Origin: Flavitalea plasmicola
Lineage (GTDB): Bacteria > Bacteroidota > Bacteroidia > Chitinophagales > Chitinophagaceae
Assembly: GCF_030546645.1 (NCBI RefSeq)
Contig: NZ_JAUOTO010000015.1
Location: 1 to 42,540, forward strand
DNA: 42,540 bases
Direction: 5' to 3'
Position 1 is the first letter of the stretch, and every line of letters starts with the position of its first letter. This document shows, piece after piece, positions 36,287-42,540 of this stretch. The notes beneath the pieces are model-generated. The model did no database searches and was not told the DNA's origin. It worked only from the letters and a program-made list of their open reading frames with translations. The position numbers were made by a program, and so were the translations under genes.

Positions 36287-37804
36287 TTAGGAAATTTCAC
36301 CATGCAATATCTGCCCGAAAAAATCGAAATATCGCTCCTTGGCCTTATCCCAGGAATGGTCCTCACCCAGGCAATGAACGACCATTTTTTGCCAGGCATC
36401 CTTTTTATGCTTATAGACATCCACCGCTTCGTTGACAGTGGCAAGCAAACTGTCATAGCTGAACTCGCCGATATAGAACCCGGTGCTGCCGCCCGCATTT
36501 TCCCCATAGGGTTTTACAGTATCGCGCAGACCGCCCACCGGGCGCACGATAGGAATGCACCCGAATGCCATGGCGTATAGCTGTACCAGTCCGCAAGGTT
36601 CAAAAAGCGATGGACAGAGGATGGCATCCGATGCTGCCAGCAGTTCTCTGGCAAGCAAGTCGCTATATTGGGGGATATAGCTGAACCTTCCGGGAAACCG
36701 TTGCTGTGCAAGGGCAAATCTTCTATGTACATTTCCTGTCAGACCACCCGCAGGATGGCCGCATACGATCAGCCCGATGCCGGAATTCAACAATGCCTCC
36801 AGCTTCTTCATTGCTACTGCTTCACTATCCCAGAAATTCATGAGCAACGTTATGCCTTTTTGCTCCGTAAGACGGCATAGCATCACCACCAGCGGGGCTT
36901 CCGTGCAGTGCAGCGCATATTTTCCTGTTATTTTCAACCTGGCCTTCCGCTTCATTTCAACGACCTCCCTGCATTTGTCCTCAAAAAACTCCGGCAGGTG
37001 AGGCTTCATTTTCCAAACCCTGTCATCGATGCCATTCGGCAAAGCATGTACTTTCTTCCTCTTTATCAGCTCCAGGAATACGAGCCCGGGATGAGGAACC
37101 CTGTGCTCCTCCAGTTCCCTTGCATAAGTCGCGCTCACGGTAGCAACATGATCCGCATGTTTCAATCCCAGGGAAAGCATCGTCGCCATGCCGTACCTGG
37201 AAAAGACAGGCATCAGTTGAGAAGTTAATTCCTCGTCCAGGTAATCGCATACGTCCGGGAATATCTCCCCCTGGTGCTCGTAGTTATGTATCATTAGAAT
37301 GGTGGAAAAGCGTTTTCTTTCTTTCAAAGCGCTCAGCTTCCCGCCGAACGCAAAGCATCCGCAAACATGCCAGTCATGGAACAGCAGGTGGCCGGGATCC
37401 AGCTGAAGGTCCTCCAGCAGTTGAAGGGCCGCCTTGCCGAAATACAGGTAAGCGAAAAAAGAAGCATTCTGCTGATAGGGCATTTCCCCATCCTTTGGTC
37501 TGCCGCTGTCCTCCCCCGGCTCGAGATCACTAAAAACATTGCCGTCTGACATGTTAAGAAAATAATACTTCACCGCTCCGTCATCGTGGTAATAATAGAC
37601 GAACTTGTATTCGATGCCCTGCATAAGGAGTGCGATCTCCCCTTCTGGCGCCTGACTGAGCCCATGCATCCTCCCTTCATAATAAAAAGAAATGACAATA
37701 TTGGGTTCACGTTCCGAAAGATACCTTGGCAAAGCGCCCAGCACATCGCCTAAACCTCCTCGCTTGTAATAAGGCGCGACTTCTGAACCGAGATGTACTA
37801 TCAT
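36287..37804 (-). CDS. GT5 glycogen/starch-synthase-like glycosyltransferase
   Basis: 505 residues, near full family length. The N-terminal sugar-nucleotide-binding motif is KRGGLGDVLGALP at ~14 (family KxGGLGDV), followed by FHDWH near 145. The C-terminal signature SLFEPCGLVQLYAM, then PVGGLRDTV, lies near 398-430 and includes the catalytic Glu of FEPCG. GT5 enzymes transfer glucose from ADP- or UDP-glucose to the non-reducing end of an alpha-1,4-glucan. The gene starts 3 bases after the GH13 gene stop, and that gene overlaps the NRPS upstream, so all three form one transcription unit. Either it builds or extends a glucan-like sugar linked to this pathway, perhaps on a hydroxyl of the peptide, or it provides some storage function. 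The sequence does not decide. No signal peptide is seen. The N-terminal half is less family-typical than the C-terminal half. Confidence 0.9.
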   Translation of the reverse strand: MIVHLGSEVAPYYKRGGLGDVLGALPRYLSEREPNIVISFYYEGRMHGLSQAPEGEIALLMQGIEYKFVYYYHDDGAVKYYFLNMSDGNVFSDLEPGEDSGRPKDGEMPYQQNASFFAYLYFGKAALQLLEDLQLDPGHLLFHDWHVCGCFAFGGKLSALKERKRFSTILMIHNYEHQGEIFPDVCDYLDEELTSQLMPVFSRYGMATMLSLGLKHADHVATVSATYARELEEHRVPHPGLVFLELIKRKKVHALPNGIDDRVWKMKPHLPEFFEDKCREVVEMKRKARLKITGKYALHCTEAPLVVMLCRLTEQKGITLLMNFWDSEAVAMKKLEALLNSGIGLIVCGHPAGGLTGNVHRRFALAQQRFPGRFSYIPQYSDLLARELLAASDAILCPSLFEPCGLVQLYAMAFGCIPIVRPVGGLRDTVKPYGENAGGSTGFYIGEFSYDSLLATVNEAVDVYKHKKDAWQKMVVHCLGEDHSWDKAKERYFDFFGQILHGEIS

Positions 37805-37807
37805 AAG

Positions 37808-39811
37808 CTAGAATTCATATACTGATCTGATATTTTCGTCGGGTCCGGAATACAGGGCGCTCACACCATATTCATTTACACGGTACGCTCCTTCCGCAAT
37901 AGCCTTCCGGCTGTCGTCGAAATTTATATAGAACTGCAGCCGCCGGTCCTGCAGCGCTCTTGTTACGACCAGAAGATGCCCCCCGCCTCCGGGTGTGTCC
38001 AATATGACGCTGCCATAAGTGAAAAGATCAAAGTATGCTTCCCGCAGCCGGTTCAACGCCCGTATACAATCCGTCATGGAATGGTCGGGACAATCAAACG
38101 CCATACATTGCCTGTTGAAAGGATCGGCCAGGCCTTCCATATATGTCTCCTCGCCATAATACATCACCGGTGTTCCCGGCAACGCGTAGATCAAAATAAA
38201 TGCAAGCCGGTAATGCTCCTTTTGCCGGAGGAGAGAGAAGAACCGTGGCACGTCATGATTGCTGGCAAAACTCCAGGAAAACTGGTTGACGCGGAAAGCG
38301 TTCCTGCTGAGCATATCCATTATTCTCATCGCAAGCTGGTTGACGGAAAGCTTCCGCTGTTGGAAAAATGCGATGATAATATCCCAGTAAAGCGCAAAAT
38401 TCGTAGTGCCGTCTATACACCCCGATGCTGTCATGTCCTTCGAATTCGCCTGCCAGGATTCCGCAATGACCAGCAGCCGAGGGTTGACCTCGCGGCTGGC
38501 GTGGACAAACTCATCCACGAATCCTGCTGGCAGTTCCGTGCCCGTATCCAATCTCCACCCGTCGATGCCGAATGCTTCCGGCCAATACCGGGCCACCTTC
38601 CTGAAGTATGCCCGAACCTCTTTATGCTCCAGGTTGAATTGGGGCAGATCTTCATATCCGTGCCAACCGCTGCACACAATGTCGCTGCCTGCCGGCAGGG
38701 AAGACGGCGGCCTGTAGAACCAGTCCTTATAAACCGGGTCCCCCTGCATATCCGGTAAGTTCTTACATGCATGGAATTCGGCAGAGCAGTGGTTCAGGGC
38801 GATGTCCAGGATAACTTTGATCCCCCAATCATGCGCTTTGCGGATCAATTCCCTGAGATCTTCATCGTCACCCAGCACGGGATCGATGGACATATAATCC
38901 GAACAGTCGTACCTGTGGTAGCTCCTGGCGGCGAACACAGGGTTCATGTATATGAAATCGAACCCCATGCCGGCGATGTATCCCATCTTCTCGACAATAC
39001 CTCTTATGTCGCCCCCTAATACACCAGTCAGGTCTGCTGCCGGGCTCCGCATTATCGCCTTCCTTTTGTCGCCACCCGGGCCCCCTATGTGGAATCTGTC
39101 GGGCAGTACCTGGTATCCGGCTTTCAGGGGAGTGCAACTTTCTCCCGCCGTCCTTACCAGGGGAAAAATAAACAACTTCTCTTCCGGAATGGAATCTACG
39201 AATGTGTGATCACCGGATAAATATTTCACCTGCCCGCCTCCTGAGATCTTCATGGTATACTTCAGCTCTTCAGACAGAAATGGCAGCCTGACGAACCAAT
39301 AAGCGTTATTCTTTTCCCGGAAGGCGAGGTGCAATGGATAAGCCGAGGACCCTGTTATCAGTTCAACCGACCCTATCCATGTCTGATGGGTAATAGCCCG
39401 GATCTCCCAAACCTCATCCCTGACATGGCTGATATAATTCACTTCATTCCTGAACTCCAGTGGGCAAAAGATCTGGCTCTCGACGACCACGGGCGCCCGT
39501 TTTTGAACATCATAGGGAGAGATTACCGATTGCTCGTTATTATAGGGGTTCTTATAATCGCCGTTAAAGAAAAAATGATAAAAGGATTTACCGCCCGGTA
39601 AAAACACATCGGTCCTGAAGAAATTTTCCATGCGGTCCATTCTTTTCCTGAAATATCGTCCCCTGGAAGGAAATATCCCGATGTCTACGTGCTCGATCGC
39701 CTCATTGAAAGGCTTGAAAAGGAACTCCTTCTTTACAAGTGCTCCGGTTCCGGCTGTGTTCTCAGGCATAAACATGAATCGATGGTATTTATAAAATGAC
39801 TGAATATCCAT
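37808..39811 (-). CDS. GH13 alpha-amylase / cyclomaltodextrinase-like hydrolase, cytoplasmic
   Basis: Up to 667 residues. All four GH13 regions are present and intact: DIALNH near 337, GWRLDTGTEL near 417 (nucleophile Asp), VIAESW near 449 (acid Glu), SNHDVPRF near 520. The stretch MNPVFAARSYHRYDCSDY is typical of neopullulanase/cyclomaltodextrinase-type members. About 240 residues precede the barrel, as in enzymes with an N-terminal beta domain. No signal peptide is visible, so it should act in the cytoplasm on alpha-glucans or small malto-oligosaccharides. The longest start (39811, weak GGAAG upstream) overlaps the NRPS gene by 79 bases. ATGs at 39775 or 39769 reduce this to about 40 and remain possible. 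It is followed after 3 bases by the GT5 gene, making a glucan synthesis/breakdown pair inside the peptide operon. Confidence 0.92.
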   Translation of the reverse strand: MDIQSFYKYHRFMFMPENTAGTGALVKKEFLFKPFNEAIEHVDIGIFPSRGRYFRKRMDRMENFFRTDVFLPGGKSFYHFFFNGDYKNPYNNEQSVISPYDVQKRAPVVVESQIFCPLEFRNEVNYISHVRDEVWEIRAITHQTWIGSVELITGSSAYPLHLAFREKNNAYWFVRLPFLSEELKYTMKISGGGQVKYLSGDHTFVDSIPEEKLFIFPLVRTAGESCTPLKAGYQVLPDRFHIGGPGGDKRKAIMRSPAADLTGVLGGDIRGIVEKMGYIAGMGFDFIYMNPVFAARSYHRYDCSDYMSIDPVLGDDEDLRELIRKAHDWGIKVILDIALNHCSAEFHACKNLPDMQGDPVYKDWFYRPPSSLPAGSDIVCSGWHGYEDLPQFNLEHKEVRAYFRKVARYWPEAFGIDGWRLDTGTELPAGFVDEFVHASREVNPRLLVIAESWQANSKDMTASGCIDGTTNFALYWDIIIAFFQQRKLSVNQLAMRIMDMLSRNAFRVNQFSWSFASNHDVPRFFSLLRQKEHYRLAFILIYALPGTPVMYYGEETYMEGLADPFNRQCMAFDCPDHSMTDCIRALNRLREAYFDLFTYGSVILDTPGGGGHLLVVTRALQDRRLQFYINFDDSRKAIAEGAYRVNEYGVSALYSGPDENIRSVYEF

Positions 39812-42540
39812 TCAATGTCTTCCGGCTGGTAATAGATCGTTTTGTAATTGCAATAGATCCCTATGCCATTGCTGTATTCTGTGATATGCAGGTCAAGGTC
39901 AAAGTAACCGCTGCCGGTGTTTGCATAATGCCTTGGTCCAAGATCCTGCAAAAGCTCCAAATGGTTGTCCGGAGAGGATGGCATATTCAGGAATATCCGG
40001 CTGATGGCCGAAAATGAAATATCAAGATCATCGAGAATTTGTTCAAAAGGGTAGTACTGATATTTATAAGCGTGCAAAATATCCTTGCTCAATGCGCGGA
40101 TACCGTCGCGCAGCGGCAGGGTCTCATCGACAGAATTCCTTATCAGGACGGTGTTGACCATGAACCCTATCAGCCCCGCAAGGCTTTCATGGTCCCTTAA
40201 TACTACGTTAGCCGCCACGATCATATCATTACAGCCGGTGAGGCCCCGGGCCCACAGGTTCAGGAAAAACACCAGCACCGCGAACAAGCTGGTATTACAG
40301 TCCTTTGAAAGCTGTTTTAATTCCGCGTACATTAAAGGAGCGATCGTAAAATAATACGTAGAGCTTTCATGCATGACCACCTTGCCGATGACGCCGAAGA
40401 ACCGGCTCTCCTCCTCACGGCTCATCGGCTTGAGACACTCCCCGATCTCATGGGAGAGGATCTCCCGGTAAGGCCGCCGCAACACAGGCGCCAGCTCCGG
40501 CCTGCGGCTGGTAAGCAGGTCCCTGGCCGGCAGCTTCTCTTTGCTGAACCTGTGCCAGTAGCGTAAAAAATCGTCCTTTAGCGCCGCCCTGACCAATTGT
40601 TTGTTCCAATGAACATAGTCCCTGAATTGCACCTTTACAGGAGGCAGGTCATTGGGCAACCCCTGCAAAAATATCCTGTAAAGGGTCATTAATTCACGCT
40701 CAATGACGTTCTTCGACCACTCGTCGCAAACGACATGGTGCATATTGAAAATGATATAATGGTCGCCTTCGTGCAGCTTTATAAGCTGTATATAGAAGAG
40801 AGGGCCTTCTGTAAAGTTGAAAAGATGCCTGTTGGCACTGCTTATATATTCCTGCAACTTTTCCTGTACATCTGTCTGTGCGGAAATATCAATGACCTGG
40901 AAGGGTATCGGAAATTCATCGAATGGCTTTACGATCTGCTTTCCTCCGTCGATGTCCACAAAGATAGAACGCAGGCTTTCGTGCCTCCTGACCAGCTCCA
41001 TGCAGGCTTGCCGGATCGCGTACCCGTTCACATCCCCAATGCGCTTATTAATGACACAATTGAATGCACCCTGTTTTTTTTCATACCTATACATCAGCCA
41101 TTGTCCTTTTTGGGCCTGTGACAGATCGTAATACGGCTGCTCCTTCATGGGGAGGATATCGGTGAAACCCTGACTATCCGAGGCCCCGTTGTCTATCCAT
41201 TGTGCCAGTTGCCTTATCGTCGGATGTAAGAAAATGATGCTTATCTCTATTTTGACGCCGAGTTCCTTGCTTATCTTCGACACCAATTGTATTGCTATTA
41301 AAGAATGGCCTCCCAGTTGAAAAAAGTTATCATATATCCCTACCCGCCCGACTTGCAGCAGTTGCTGCCATATCTCTGCCAACGTCTTCTCCAGCGCTGT
41401 GCCAGGCGCCATATATCCATCCTTCAGCGGTCCCCACGCTTCAGGGTCCGGCAGGCCTTTGCGGTCCACCTTCCCGCTGGCCGTCAGCGGCAGCTCCGCC
41501 AGCCGCACCAGGATCCCGGGCACCATGTACTCCGGCAGCTCCCGCAGCATCACCGCACGCAACCTTTCCACCTCCAGCTCCCCTTCCACCACCACATATC
41601 CCACCAGCACCTTATCGCCCATCCCTCCTTCTTCGCCCGCCACCACCACACACTGCAGCACACCTTCACAGCTCCCCAGCACCCGCTCGATCTCTCCCAG
41701 CTCCACCCGGTAACCCCGGATCTTCACCTGCCCATCACGACGCCCCAGGTACGCCAGGTTCCCGTCCGGCAGCCACCGCGCCTGATCCCCCGTACGGTAC
41801 ATCCGTCCACCCGTAAACGGGTCCTTCACAAACTGCAACGCCGTCAGCTCCGGACGATCCCAGTAGCCGCGCGCCACCTGCGCACCGCCTACGCAAAGCT
41901 CTCCTGCCACACCATCCGGCAGCAGCTGTCCCCGCTCGTCCATAATGTACAAGCCTGTATTCCATACCGCCTGCCCTATCGGCACCACCGGCCAACTGCC
42001 AGAACCCACAGGCACCCTCCAGCAGCTGACATCGATCGTCGCCTCCGTCGGTCCATACAGGTTGTACAACGATTTGCCCGGCAGCCGCTCTGCCATCATC
42101 CCTATATGGCTGCTCCGCAACGCCTCCCCGCTGCACAATATCCCTTTCAGCCCCGCACACATGCCCGGCCCGACATCCTGCAGGAACACCTCCAGCATCG
42201 ATGGCACAAAATGGATCCATGTTATTTTCTCCGCCGCAATCACCCACTGCAGGTAGGCCGTATCCCGATGACCGCCGGGACGCGCCATCACCAAGGTTGC
42301 TCCCGACACCAACGGACCCAGCAGCTCCCACACCGACACATCGAAGCAGAACGTCGTCTTCTGCAGCACCGCATCCCCCGGCCCCAGACCTAAATACCAG
42401 CCCGCCCAACGCAGCCGGTTCGACAGCCCCTCATGCTCTATCATCACACCCTTCGGACGGCCCGTAGAGCCCGACGTATACATCACATACGCCAGATCGC
42501 TCCCTCCCACTTCGACACCCGCGCCCTGGCACGATCGGCC
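39733..42540 (-). CDS. NRPS C-terminal part, A(Ser)-T-C, 5' end outside window
   Basis: The frame is open to the right edge and ends with TAA at 39733, giving about 935 residues in view. The A domain enters before its core (YTSGSTGRPKGVMIEHEG at ~42,440) and ends near 41,450. Its pocket residues read DVWHLSLIDK, the standard Ser code. The T domain has GGHSL near 41,310. The final C domain (about 41,130-39,760) has HHVVCDEWS, with Glu where HHxxxDG has Gly. It also has about 45 extra residues between the two lobes (about 40,530-40,330). The protein ends on this C domain with no A, T or TE after it. It could pass its chain to an A-T in another protein, or the last C domain could serve release or cyclisation. 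The GH13 gene overlaps its 3' end. Confidence 0.93.
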   Translation of the reverse strand, partial: GRSCQGAGVEVGGSDLAYVMYTSGSTGRPKGVMIEHEGLSNRLRWAGWYLGLGPGDAVLQKTTFCFDVSVWELLGPLVSGATLVMARPGGHRDTAYLQWVIAAEKITWIHFVPSMLEVFLQDVGPGMCAGLKGILCSGEALRSSHIGMMAERLPGKSLYNLYGPTEATIDVSCWRVPVGSGSWPVVPIGQAVWNTGLYIMDERGQLLPDGVAGELCVGGAQVARGYWDRPELTALQFVKDPFTGGRMYRTGDQARWLPDGNLAYLGRRDGQVKIRGYRVELGEIERVLGSCEGVLQCVVVAGEEGGMGDKVLVGYVVVEGELEVERLRAVMLRELPEYMVPGILVRLAELPLTASGKVDRKGLPDPEAWGPLKDGYMAPGTALEKTLAEIWQQLLQVGRVGIYDNFFQLGGHSLIAIQLVSKISKELGVKIEISIIFLHPTIRQLAQWIDNGASDSQGFTDILPMKEQPYYDLSQAQKGQWLMYRYEKKQGAFNCVINKRIGDVNGYAIRQACMELVRRHESLRSIFVDIDGGKQIVKPFDEFPIPFQVIDISAQTDVQEKLQEYISSANRHLFNFTEGPLFYIQLIKLHEGDHYIIFNMHHVVCDEWSKNVIERELMTLYRIFLQGLPNDLPPVKVQFRDYVHWNKQLVRAALKDDFLRYWHRFSKEKLPARDLLTSRRPELAPVLRRPYREILSHEIGECLKPMSREEESRFFGVIGKVVMHESSTYYFTIAPLMYAELKQLSKDCNTSLFAVLVFFLNLWARGLTGCNDMIVAANVVLRDHESLAGLIGFMVNTVLIRNSVDETLPLRDGIRALSKDILHAYKYQYYPFEQILDDLDISFSAISRIFLNMPSSPDNHLELLQDLGPRHYANTGSGYFDLDLHITEYSNGIGIYCNYKTIYYQPEDIEWIFSHFINTIDSCLCLRTQPEPEHL
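42312..42501 (-). repeat. Copy 2 of diverged A-domain repeat (matches 1-190)
   Basis: This is the partner of the repeat at the left edge. It lies in the Ser-type A domain of the right-hand NRPS, and the surrounding ~1.1 kb shares the same C-rich, G-poor plus strand. Confidence 0.85.

Noticed and set aside
37808..39811. Secreted polysaccharide-degradation (PUL) amylase with SusC/SusD partners
   Set aside because: No signal peptide or lipobox and no SusC/SusD genes nearby; the genes are embedded between NRPS genes.
1..42540. CRISPR arrays, tRNA/rRNA genes, insertion sequences or phage genes
   Set aside because: None was seen on either strand. The repeated motifs all come from paralogous A, C and T domains.

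Overview
The window is one continuous piece of a large non-ribosomal peptide / polyketide biosynthetic gene cluster. Every credible gene lies on the minus strand, so transcription runs from the right edge to the left edge. The moderate GC content, AT-rich gene spacers, scarcity of Shine-Dalgarno sequences and gene repertoire suggest a Bacteroidota bacterium, plausibly Chitinophaga or a relative. That assignment is inference, because no taxonomic marker gene is present.

Layout from right (upstream) to left (downstream): (1) the 3' part of an NRPS gene, A(Ser)-T-C, running off the right edge; (2) a cytoplasmic GH13 alpha-amylase / cyclomaltodextrinase-like hydrolase; (3) a GT5 glycogen/starch-synthase-like glycosyltransferase; (4) a 173-base AT-rich spacer that may hold an internal promoter; (5) a cyclic-peptide-type ABC exporter; (6) a stand-alone type II thioesterase; (7) a CmlA-like di-iron beta-hydroxylase of carrier-bound amino acids; (8) a 3207-residue lipo-initiating NRPS, FAAL-ACP-C-A-T-C-A-T-C; (9) a luciferase-like flavin monooxygenase; (10) a ~2960-residue NRPS, halfC-A-T-C-A-T-C-A-T; (11) the first 4148 residues of a hybrid PKS-NRPS, KS-(vestigial AT)-KR-T-C-A-T-C-A-T-C-A, running off the left edge. 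Spacing is tight (overlaps, or gaps of 0-42 bases) except at the 173-base spacer.

How the genes work together: the FAAL activates a fatty acid and loads it on the adjacent ACP, and the following C domain acylates the first amino acid. Specificity-pocket residues read directly from the A domains suggest the partial order acyl-X1-Ala(or Gly)-Dab-Ser-X5-[ketide, beta-OH]-Thr-Leu-Ser(likely)-..., with a further Ser from the right-hand NRPS at an unknown position. The KS-KR module would turn residue X5 into a beta-hydroxy-gamma-amino (statine-type) acid, but its AT is a remnant without catalytic residues, so an AT must act in trans. The CmlA-like enzyme should beta-hydroxylate one T-bound amino acid, and the flavin monooxygenase adds a second oxidation. 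The exporter moves the product to the periplasm and the thioesterase clears misloaded carriers. No terminal thioesterase, epimerase, regulator or PPTase is visible.

Most unusual are the GT5/GH13 glycogen-type pair built into the NRPS operon, the decayed AT, a half condensation domain at a protein start, and A domains on three proteins that share a base composition different from the surrounding DNA.
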